DNA of 64,000 nt. Source: Oryzias latipes. Taxonomy: Eukaryota > Chordata > Actinopteri > Beloniformes > Adrianichthyidae. This document shows positions 9,611-21,600 of the stretch, one piece after another. A program made the translations under genes and the position numbers. The notes below the pieces were generated by a model. The model saw nothing but the letters and a program-made list of their open reading frames with translations. It was not told where the DNA came from and did not search any database. The stretch is taken from assembly GCF_002234675.1 (NCBI RefSeq), contig NC_019875.2, positions 24,952,299 to 25,016,298 on the forward strand, given 5' to 3'. Numbering within the stretch: position 1 is the first letter of the stretch; every line of letters starts with the position of its first letter.

Positions 9611-12600
9611 GTAAGCGCCGTTGACAGAATGACAACAGCAATGTGCTTTGCTGTTTCTGGAAGGCTTTTTATGGCTGATAGTGTGCCTTCTCCAGAGAGC
9701 CTCCTCTGATGCACAAAATTTGAAGAAAAAAAACTGAGACTCGGAGAGAAGAGTTAGAACAATCAAAGAAAATAATACAAAATTAAAAGAGACATATTTA
9801 ACTTAGTTTACTTGGCATTAAAACAGTTTTAGAAGGAAGAGAATTGGCCGCAACATCAAACTGCTTTCTATTATTTAAGTTCAACTCCAGCTATGCTTGT
9901 GCGTTTGTGTTTATTAGGATGCATTGCTACAAGAAATACAGTTTTCAAGCTGATACAAAAAAAGAAAGACTAAAAATAAGAAAGAAAAAAAATCTTAAAG
10001 TGAAAAATCACTTGAAAGTAGAAAAATGATGTGTTCATGCAGCAAGTTATTTTTACTTAACAAGGAATTAAGATATCAAAATCCAGAAACAAGGAGTTCC
10101 ACACAAGCAATCAAAAAGGGGAAAAAGCCAATTGTTTGATAGAAAAACTTAAAACTAAATGTCATATAGCCCAATAAGTAGTTTCTTTGCGAGTTCTAAG
10201 CAAATTATTTGTAAGTTTTTATGTATCTAATTTGGTTTATTTTGATGTCGTTGACAAAAAAACTAGTGTAATAAGTGCAAATGATTCATTTTAGTGTAAA
10301 AGTTGTTCCATCTTAATAATTTCTCATGAAATCTAAAATAAGTGCATATTCTTAGAACATAAATCTAAATTTTTGATTCCAAAGTAATGACAAAGAATGT
10401 CTAACTTGTCAATATTCATTGAACTTTAATATAAGATACTTAATATTGGACTAAAAATTACTGTTTGTTTTTTATCTGAAATCAAGTTTTTCCACAGTCA
10501 AGAGTATGGAGCAAGGACTCATTATAACAAAACTATCCTAATTATTTTAGATTGTAGCTCTTAATGAGACAAAAAAATCTTAACTGTGCTGATTTTGAGA
10601 GAAGCTTAGAAAGGTGTAGAGCAAAGAGAAGTTAAAACAGCTTCAAGCCTGGTAAAATATGTGCATAGATGGTTTGGGCGGATCAAGTTTAGTTGTTGTT
10701 TTTAGATGTTTTGTCTATGTTTGGTTGTTCATTCTGTCTTCCATATGTCCTCATGCTAGCGACGTAGAACATGCAGAATTATGTTTACCACTTTCATGAC
10801 TAAATCAATGCATCTGTGAGTACCGGATGTGTTCGTCTACGCTGACTAATGTCTTTATGCAAATGAGCTTCGACAATAAACTCTTGACCCGGATGTGCAT
10901 TTGAACATAATTGAACCAGTTTGATTGATTCCTCTCAAGTCTTCCCCCGCAAGGTTAAAATTTGAATAATGCTTTCTAAATGGCACGGCTGTTAAATGCA
11001 CTCACGCCGCCCAACTGAGCAATGACAGGCTTTAAGGTAAACCTGCGCATCCTGTTTGTATTTTAAAGTGCCAAAGGAGGATCTGTCCAGCTTTATTCAC
11101 TTTGAATACAATCAGGTTATCGCCCTCTAAACTAGATTTCATGCCAACCACCATGACACTCAAGTTGAGTCAGATCTTGTCTGCGCCGGCTGTCGTCAGC
11201 GCTTGTTTTTTTCAGTTGTCAGCCTGCAGGCATCCACAAAATTCTTTTTTTTCTTTTTTTTTTTTACATTTTCATGAAATGTTTAGCAGAAATTAAAAAA
11301 CAACAACTTTATTTTGATTTGAGGTATTTGTTTTTCACCTTTTTATGAAGATATTTCAAACCCAAACTTGGCAATATTTCATGTTTGCAGTGAAGCAGCC
11401 AGAAAATGTCACGCTTTGCTTGTTCTTCCCATGAAGAAGGATGATGGTTTAGTCCAGGGGCTTACCTAGCTTAAATGTTGCAGCTTCTTTTGCATTAGGA
11501 ATAGAAACATTAAGCTTTTGATTCCCCCAAATTGTCAGCCAAGGTTTTTTTTTTCTTTGTTAAGACCTTTAAGGTAGCTTTCAAACTGAGGCAGAAAGTA
11601 AAAGGTGAGCATTGCAGTCTAGATTTCAGCATTAGTCAGCCTTAACCTTCGATTCTCGCTGTTTAGATAGAACAAAACATTTGGGAAAAGTTCAAAAAAG
11701 TGATGAGTCTGCAATGACCTCAGACATTTTTAGAAGAAATTGCAGCCGGGGAAGGAGATCGCCATAAAAGAGGAAAAAGAACGTTCTATACCTCCCAGTT
11801 GGAAAGCCAAATAGATCAATGCCAGATGGATTGCGTCACGCTGGTCAACTCCTTGCTGTTGCTATGGCAAAAGGGAGTTTTTATCTCTTTGTATCTGGGT
11901 GGAGCTTCACGCTCTCATGCTCTGACGTTAACTATTAACTTTGTCCCGTCTGACTCACTGTAACAGATCTTTAGAATCCAGACTTTTTTTTCTTCTCTCC
12001 AAGTCAAGCCTTCTTCCTGTGAGATCAGATCGGCACGCAACAGTTGCCTCCCTCGCCTGTTCATATTAGGAATTCTTCCACTCCTACATTTCTCTGTTTC
12101 CTGCTTGTTTCTTTGACCTCCTTGTCCCTCCCACACTACAGCTGATCTTCAAAAACAAAATCGATTCGGCATCAAAATTTAAATTTCATTAAATCCACCT
12201 TAGTCCCGTTCAGTTTAATACTTAATTGAACCTGATTAAAAATCATTTTTATTCTATATCTTTCGGTTTTATTTGCACCTTAGACACGTAGGGTCCTTGG
12301 TAGGGGGGGTGCTTGGACATCACTGCCAGCAAGCAGCAGATGTCCTCCTGGCACCCTACCCGCCAATTTTAACCGCACCTTAGACATTTAGGGCCCCTTG
12401 GTGTGGAGGGTGAGGGGACATCACTGTGAGTAATCAGGAGATGTCCCCTTAGTGCCCTACTCGCCAATTTTAACTGCACCCCCCTTAGTACACACACCCC
12501 TCCCCCTTCAATATATACATTCAAACATAAACACACACACATGCACACAAACACCCTCTCAAACACCCATACACGCACACACATTTTACAAGGAAGGTGG

Positions 12601-15600
12601 GACCTGGGTCCATCTGTCCCCTACCCCGTCCCTGGTGGGGGGTGTGGGCCCCTTGGCGATGGCGGCCGTGTCCCTTGGGTGCCGGCTCCCTGGGCCCGGC
12701 GGTGCTCTCTCCGCACGGTGGGGGGGTTCATATTACACCTGAGCCGGGGGTGTTCGTGTCCCTGGGGGGTGGGTCCTGGTCCTTGCCCCTGGGCGCTGGG
12801 CCCCGCCAAACTTCCAACATGGCCGAGCCTGGTCGGGCCATATTTATAACATCCCTTATGGGCCGCCCTTTTTTCCCCGGGGTTCCCCCCTCCTGGGCGG
12901 GGGCGGCGGGCCCCTGCCTTGCTCCTACCTGGACCAACCGTGGGCCGGGTGGGTGGCTGCCTGGAGTGCGGAGCGGGTCTCCCTTGGGGGGTCCTGGCTC
13001 GTACCTGGGGTCGGGGCGGGGGGATGCCCGGAACTCCTGGGTGGTGGTGGGGTGCTCGTCTGGGGCTGTGGGCGTCCCTCTCCGGTGGGGCCCTGCGTTG
13101 GGCTCTTCCGGCGCGGCGGGGGGCTGCTTTCCTGGCTGGGCTGGGGCGGCGCTCTCTTTCCCTCTGCGCCTCCCTGCTCTCTGGCTCTGGGGGCCTCGCG
13201 GCGGTCCTGCTGGCCCTGGCCTGGGTGGCGGTCTTGGTCGCCCGGGGGCGGTTGTTCCCTGCCTGTTCCCGTGTGGCGCTGGGGGAATTCCGGCTGCCGC
13301 TGCTGCTGCGGCGGGGGTATGGGTGTGGGGGTGGCTGGGCGCTCCTCCTCCTTCTTTTCACATTCCACCATCCATTTTAGAAGAACATAAACACTCACCT
13401 GAGCACAGGTGTTAGCTCACCTTTGCACTAATAGTTTGCATGATTGAATGAATGAAAGATTTCACACTAGTTGGTTTAAAGGCATAAGTATGCGTTCGTG
13501 AACACTATCTGTTTTGTGTGCATGTTGACATGTGGACATTTCTGCGGCTAGCAGGTGTGTTGATAATATTTGAGTGTGTGTGAACAGGCCCCGCCCTTTT
13601 TGTACTACATTTGAACCGTACCGTAACGATAAACAACCAGTAAACCTGCCTGCTCTATGCTGCTTCATGGTCTTACCCCCCTTCCCCTCCTATTATCACC
13701 CTCCTACCCCCCCCTCTCTCTAACGTCCCTCTCTCTTGTTCCCCTCTTTCCTTTTCCGTCCGGTCCAACACCAAAGATTTTCAAACATGATTGAAATTAA
13801 TAAAGTTTGGCCTCAATTACAAAAGGGGTTTATTCAGACATACCTTTGGTTTGTCTGAAGATGAATAACCCCTCTTGTTAGAATAAAATATGTCCAACAC
13901 AAGAGGCCCTCAGCTCTCATCTGTTTGCCTAGCTGTTGGACAGGACAAGTTAAAAAAAAAAAAAAAAAATCATTTTTATTAATAAATAAATACATTTTGA
14001 CTTTTGGCAGCTCCACAATCAGAGGAAAACTCCTTTTGAACAGGAAGCCCCCTCCCGCAGCGCCAGACTCAGGGCGGGACAACATTAAGAGGGTCAGAGG
14101 GCACCACCATGGAGGTTTCCTCCAGAAAGAACTCAATGGAGTCACCTCATAAGAACTTTATATTACAGTTATGTCATCAAAGTTGCATTTCTAAAATATT
14201 TACTCCAAAAATCTATCTTTCGACCAGCATTTTAATTCAAAAAACATAAAACTGACACTGTTGTCATGAATCCCCAGTTCAGATTCTTTTTGAAACAGGA
14301 AGCATGTATTAGTCATCAGTTTCTAAAAAAGCTAACAAAAATGTGCTGGTCATGTGTGCGAGTTTCTAAAATCAGGCTGATAAAGACTTGCATGCCTTAG
14401 TCACAGAAAACCAATATATGTGGATATGGGCTGTCTGCCGGTGAAAAATGGGTAAACCTGTATGCAGGTGGACCGCTCTACCGAGCAAAAATGTTCACGC
14501 ACATTCTTTTTCTAAGGGCTTGCCGTGGGCATTGTAGTTAACACTTATACAACACGAGAGGGGGAAGTAGGTGAGATGCAGGTTTGTCATACCTATCTTT
14601 CATTTTATCAACCCCCATTTGGGTCAAGTGCTTGAGAGGATTTGTCTCTGAGCCTTTCGTAAAATCACATTCCATTTTTAACCTCGTAAAATGTTTAAAA
14701 TAAAACGTAATCAGAAACACGTGAATGGAGGTCGTGTTTCTGAAGGATCCTTTAACAACCCCATCTGGAGTCAAACGTTGTCTTTTGAAATTGTTAGTTC
14801 ACTCCTGGTAAAGATGCTTCTAAAAACAGAAGTTTATATTTCTCTGTCCGATGAAAACTTTGATTGTCTTGAACATGCCTATGCCTAATAATGGTAAACT
14901 TCATTTATAGTCATATTTCCGAGTGGAAAAACACACCAGCCCATGGCGGCTCGACCTTGCCATATTCATGTGCAGCATTTTCTCTGTTAGTCATGACTCC
15001 AAAACCTAATGCGCCACACGGACAAACACAATCTGTCCGTGACAGGTCTCCGTCGTCGAAGCGGAGCACACAGACAGCCCTTATCTTCATCTCCTCTCTC
15101 CCCTCAGAATAGAAGCTTTTGGAGCATCCTCTTTTTGTAGCTGGCTTAAAACTGCAAAGTAATTATGTGTTTATTTAGACCACGTAACAATACATGTACA
15201 GACTGTCTGGTCTAAAACCAGCTGTTATATTCTGTGGGACTGACAGCTATTTGCAACCCATTTAGATACTTACATGCGATTTAGGAAGCTATTTGTGAAG
15301 ATGTTCTCTATTCTTAGAAGTTAAGGAGGCTTTCTATAGTAACTCAAGTAGTAGAGCACATGAGTCATTTTCTCAGAGAGCTGATAATAGTCTTGGTTAA
15401 GCTTGTCAGCTGATTCTGCACACTACAACCACACAGATCAGTGTGGGACTCAGGGTTTCCTTCTCTGTGCTAATTACTGGGCTGGTAGTAGCAATTACCA
15501 GCAGCTATAAATAATAAATAAATAAAATTAAAAAAGAAGAACAGTGGCCGAAATTGGTTCTCCAGGGTTAAACTGTTAAAGCAAGTTCCTGGGAAGATTG

Positions 15601-18600
15601 TTCATCATCTGTCTCAGGTTAAATAATACTTGAAGATGTCAATTTCAGTTTTTCGTCTTTATTCTTGGAGATCTCCCCAAAACGTTTTGATTTCTTTCAC
15701 TAAAGACTTTTAGAGAAAAGATCCAGAGCATCACTATTTCTGTTATTTTCATCATTGTTCTAAATACATTTTAGATGTTTTTCTTTGTAAACAAGCTCCA
15801 TTAGTCTCAAATTCTTCTTTTGTTTATCATGTTCGGTATTTATTTTGCATTTTAAACACGTGTTTTTGTTGTTTCATTTATTGTTTTGCAAAAGATTGTT
15901 TATCCCTGATTGATCAATTTCACAGGCACTAGCAGAAGAAAAGTGCTATTATTACACAGTCAGTCAAGGAGAAGAGATTTCAGTCTCTGAAGTCTGAAAA
16001 AGGCTCCGGTGTTTCTAAGAACCTCTGTGTCTATTGACTAAAGCAAAGACCCACTTGTGTTTGGAGAGTTTTTTTTATAAAGGGGATTGCTATTTTCTTT
16101 AGCCAAGTTAAATCCATTACACACACTAAGCTTTGTTGTAGTGAGTCACTGTGTCTGAGGGCTGTTGAGAGTAAACTATTACTGCAGAGGAAAGCACCTT
16201 ACAGTGTGCTGTTAGGGCAAAACTTGAAAAAAATGGCTTTATAAAAATGTATAATTAATAATTTATAAAATGTACTAATAATAAACAGCATTTAGGATTT
16301 AATAGACCATTACAGAACCCTAAACTCTATTATAACAACTTGGAATGAACACTGGGAGAGATATGACCTGTTGTAGTTTTATGCATAGTTTTAAATAAGT
16401 AAGTAAACCTGCTTAAAAATAAGCCATGAGCAGCAAGAAAAATAGCTAGAAAGTAGTCAAATAATCTGTTCATGCAGCAAACGAATTTTCTTAAAAATGA
16501 AATCATACAAAAAGATATCAAAATCTAGAAACAAGGAATTCCACACAAGCATTGAAACAAATTGAAAAAAAGCTAACTGTTAGATAGAATTACTTAAAAT
16601 TGAATGTTATTTTGCCCAATAAGTACTTTATACTAGTTCTTAGCAAATTGTTTGTGGGGGTTTTTGAGTTTTTGTGTACTTAATTGTAGTTTGTTTAGTT
16701 TACAGCGATAGAAAACTAGTGTAATAAGTGAAAATGACTCATTGCAGAACCAAATGTGAACAAATTAAGAATCATGAAATCTAAAACTAGTGCTTATTCT
16801 TAGTTTCCAAAAGAATATCATTTTGTTTTATGAATATTTCTTAAATCAAGCACTTTGATTTTTACAGTAGTCTTTGACTTATTTTAATGATTATATACTT
16901 GTTTCTAGATTGTAGCTTTTAATGGGACAAAAACTCTCAAATGTGCAGATTTTCAGGAATGCTTGGAAAGATGTAGAGGAAAGAGATGTTAAAACCGGGT
17001 CAAATATCTTGAATGTCTAAAAACAAGGTTTTAAATCTTTGCAAGAATCAAAATGTTTGCGGCGTGCCCTCTGAAGAAACGTGGAAAAAAAGAAGCTATA
17101 GCTTTTAATAATTTTGTAGTTGTCAGATTCGCTACAAAATGTCAAGTTGAACTTGTTGCCACGAATGAGCTCACGTGTTGCATCAGTGAAAACAGATTTA
17201 AAAAAGGAGAAAGAACTGCTTTTCTTTTGGAAACCTGGAGTCATACAGGAAAAAGCAGTTATTTTTAAACACGTTATTAATATATTCTCATCCTCTCAGC
17301 ATAGAAGTCTCCGCTGTGCCCATCCGGGTTTTGACGCCTCATTTTGGCTGTATTGCTGCGTTCCCGCTGTGTGCCCATTGAGCTGCAGACGAGCATTAGT
17401 TCCTCAAGAGGGAGAGACTGCGTCCGTGCTGGAAAACTTGTCTCTTTGTAGCTTGGCTACAAAATGGGTTGTGAAGTTCTGTTCCTTTCAAGTTCTCACA
17501 AAAGACCTTCTTTTTAGCCTAACTTCACAACATCTCACAGCTGGAAAATGAGCACATTTGTCCTTTTTGGTTTTTTAATGGTGACAAGATTGTCTCTGAC
17601 CCAAAACACGTGAACATTGTGCCCAAAAGGGGAAAATCTCAAACAACATTGAATGAGCCCCCCTTTGTGGTGGTTGAAGTCATTTACCTTCCATTTTGAA
17701 GGTGCTCTGTTAATACTTTTCCTTTTTTTTCACAGTTCAAACTCCCACAGTCCATCTCCTCCAAGCAGCTCCAACGCCTTCAGTTTGCTGAGCTCAGAGC
17801 AGGACAACCCTTCAACCAGTGGCTGCAGGTTGGTGCACAGCTGCTGTCCCACCACACAACATCCTTGTGGGAGCTATCCATTTCTCTTTCTTGTTGCAAT
17901 GACTGACATTTGTCGGTGCATGTCTGCCTTGCAGTAGTCAGGAGTCTGCCAAAGCAAAGACCCAGAAAGAGGTGATCAAAACCTTAAAGGAGCTGAAGCG
18001 TCACCTGCCTGAAGAAAAGAGACACAACAACAAGTCCACCACGCTGAACACCCTCAAGTATGCGCTTCGCTGCGTCAAACAGGTGGAAGGTATGCACCCT
18101 ATAAAACCAATTTTCGACTTTGGGTTTCTGCAATGTCTGATCTACCAGAAAAGAATTAAAAATATCTCATTTGTAAGTAAAAGCTACCAAAATTGTATTT
18201 GCTAAATGTTGCTTTTGGTAAAATTGGAAAGCAGAACCAATGCAAAAACACTGCAAAACAAGACCCCTAGAAATAAGTATAAGAATTGTTACAATTTGAA
18301 GAGAAAAATTAAAATAAGCAACAACAACAAAATCTGCCAATGGGTTAAAATACATACATTAGACATATTTTCTTACACTAAGATTATTTTGTTGTTGAAA
18401 AACTTTCTGAATGCACTTTTTTTTTCTGGTGACTCAGAAAATAGGAGGATCTTTTTATTTTACAATTGAGTTTTTGCAAAGCATTTTTCTTGTGAGGTTG
18501 AAAGATAATGGTTTGTGAAGGCTTCTTTCAGCCCCATCTAAATGTTTGCAGATGGAAATGGGCGGTTGTGTAGAAAAAAGTCTCGGATACATTTTTTTCT

Positions 18601-21600
18601 GAGCATGACACACTTTGGTGTAGCTCAAGAATGCCGGCATTACCTCATCGTCTTCTTATTTGCTTTCTCCCTTGTTGTCTGATTTTTTTTTTTTTTTTGG
18701 CCTTGGATGATCTACTTTTAAACCAAAAATGGGTTTGATCTTTTTTGCTTCTTGCAGCCAATGAGGAGTATTACCAGCTGCTGATGATCAACGACAGTCA
18801 GCCCTCTGGTCTGGACGTTTCTTCTTACACCATTGAGGAAATAGACAGCATCACATCTGAATATACTCTCAAAAACAACGTGAGACAAGTTTCTGTTAAT
18901 GCATTTCATGCTGCATGAAGATTTATTTGAACTTTGATAGCTCATATGAACTCACCAATCAAACTTTGTCTTTCAACAGGACATTTTTGCGGTGGTAGTG
19001 TCTCTCATCACAGGAAGGATCATCTACATTTCTGATCAGGCTGCCTCCATCCTGAACTGCAAAAGAGACGTGTTCACTGACTCCAAGTTTGTGGAGTTTC
19101 TCACGCCGCAGGACGTCAGCGTGTTCTACAGCTTCACCACTCCATACCGCCTGCCCTCCTGGAGCATGTGCACTGGAGCAGGTACAAGGAGGGCATTTCA
19201 CTTTGCAAAAGCAATATTCCATAGTCTCTAATTTTGTTAAAGACCCACTCCAATCATTTTTGACGTATTGCAAAGTTAGTGGTTATGTAATCATGATTAT
19301 GCCTTTTTTAGGGAAAGCTATTTTTAAAAAGTTACATTTTCTAAAACATAGTTTCTGCAGAGCAGCAGTAGTCCAGCAGAAATTCACCTTTGAGTTGTGG
19401 GCGGAGCAACCCAGCCCCTCTTCCTCTCCCCATTGCTGAGAGCTCTCCCTCAGCAGGGAGGAGGGTATCTTTAACGTCACAAATACATTCTTTTTCAAAC
19501 CACATGTTTTTCAGAAATACTCAGAAGTGCAATTCTGCAAAGCTTAATTTTGTATATTTTATATATTTGTCCTCTATCATTAGAAAAATGTTAAAAAACA
19601 GGCAAAAATGTGATTTTCATCGGAGTTTTGTCTTTAAATCAACTTGAAGTTAGCCCAGCATGAAATCACCACTCTGGAACACTCCACCTCCGCTTCATAA
19701 GCTTTATTTTAAGTTTGTGAAATCATGTAGATGAAGAAACTACCAGATCTTACCAAGCATGCAAAACAGCAGGGAAATCAGCTTTTACTGTGCTAAACTC
19801 AAGGACTCTGCTGGCCATCTGGCTGTGAAATCAGACACGTCAACAAGCACTGAACACAAAGCCAGTAAATCACAAGGCACCTTCATCAGTTTGTAAATTA
19901 AACTGGTGTCACCTGTAGAAACCAATCTGTGTTGGTTTATAGAGCACAAAAATAAGCCTTTTGTTCAGGCAAGGGTCTCTAACAGGGTCAGAGAGGAAGA
20001 CATGCATGTATTTACAACATTATTTGCCTTAAAATGACAGCAACCTTGTCAGAACTGCAGTTTCTCATTCTGTGCCCTTTTCACCTCTGGAGGTCTTTGG
20101 TTTAATTCATGAAGTTAGAATTTGTCTCTCTTAAGGTTTATTGCATATGCAAGTCTGACATCTTTTCATGGCTGCAGGTGTTAAAAATATTTCCCTTCAT
20201 TTGGCCAGATGGAGTTTTTGTTGAATTAAAACATTTTTTTCTCTATTTCAGAGTCATCCCCACCTGACTGCATACAGGAGAAGTCCTTTTTCTGTCGTAT
20301 CAGGTGGGCTGGGGCTGGGTCATACACAAGCTTGAACCATCTGCTTCTTGAGCCTGTTTGCTGTTTTTATTCATATTCAGCGTAGTCTAGATGCCTTTCA
20401 ATTAGCTTGTGAGATCAAAAATAGGACTCTTTTTCCTAGTCGTGCATAAAGTGATAGAAATTTAGAGTATCAAGGAAACCTTGATTAAATCTTATATATA
20501 TATATATTTTATCTGTTCAATTGAATTTCATGTTATTGCATACTGCCCCCTGTGTTAAATATCAAAATAACTTGAAATCAGTGAATCCTGTCCTCCTGCT
20601 TCATTTGATATAAAAGTTTCTCTGATTTCATTTAGTGTTGGTAAAGAGAACGAGGGCGACCTGCGATACTATCCTTTCCGCATGACGCCTTACCTGATGA
20701 AGGTCCAGGACACACGCCACTCGGAGGACCAGTTCTGCTGCCTCCTCCTGGCTGAGAGGGTTCACTCCGGTTATGATGGTGAGAGCCTAACTGGAGGTTT
20801 GAGACAAGTTATAAATCTTCAAATAATAGAAAGAAATTGTCGAAATGTCTCCACTTCTTTAATTTAAAATTTTACTTTGGGTGTTTCATTTCCTTTTTCT
20901 TTTTTATATTTTTATTCACTCTTTGCATATGTTTTGTCCTTAATGTTTAATGTTAATGAACAAAATAGAGTTCTAAAGTTCGAAATACTGAATTTTTTTG
21001 TTCTTCATTAATGGTTACAGCCCCCAGAATTCCAACAGACAAGCGTATTTTCACCACCACACACACTCCGACTTGTGTATTCCAGGATGTAGATGAAAGG
21101 TGAGACACGGTTGGCATTTTTTTCTGAATTCTGCCCAGATTATAAGGACATAACTTGACCTTAAGTTATATTTTTAGGGCGGTTCCTCTTCTCGGGTACC
21201 TTCCTCAAGACCTGATTGGTACCCAAATTCTCCTTCACCTGCATCCGAATGACCGCCCAATGATGCTGGCCATCCATAGAAAAAGTCAGTCAGCTGCTTA
21301 AAAAAGAGAAAGAAAATACTCAAAACGAGCTTTTTTAAAATTAACGTCCTCATTTTTTTCAATTCTCTTTACAGTTGTTCAGCATGCTGGGCAGCCATTT
21401 GACCACTCATCATTACGCTTCTGTGCTCAAAATGGAGAATATATCATCCTCGACACAAGCTGGTCCAGCTTTGTCAACCCCTGGAGCCGGAAGGTCTCCT
21501 TTGTTATCGGAAAACACAAAGTCCGCATGTGAGTGTTTCTGGAATTACTGTTGTAACTGAGGACATGATGTTCAGTCGCAGTTGGGCTCCTGTATGTTTC

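Larger units (their letters stand above)
9611..17735 (+). other. per2 intron 2
   Basis: An 8.1-kb intron that has absorbed several repeats: a related pair at about 10,029-10,640 and 16,465-17,000, a GC-rich block at 12,250-13,880, and a small repeat at 14,385-14,560. No exon-like open frame with PER similarity was found in it. Confidence 0.55.

Noticed and set aside
9278-9714. Alternative-frame and antisense open frames over per2 exon 2
   Set aside because: Shadow frames of a Ser/Gly-rich coding exon; no motif and no splice logic.
12500-12600. CA-rich run considered as a CRISPR-like or satellite array
   Set aside because: It is a short degenerate microsatellite at the edge of the GC-rich repeat, with no regular spacers.
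12597-13415. Long open frames (up to about 270 codons) on both strands of the GC-rich block
   Set aside because: They are low-complexity Gly/Pro/Arg text that follows base composition, overlap in several frames, have no family motif and lie in a repeat inside an intron.
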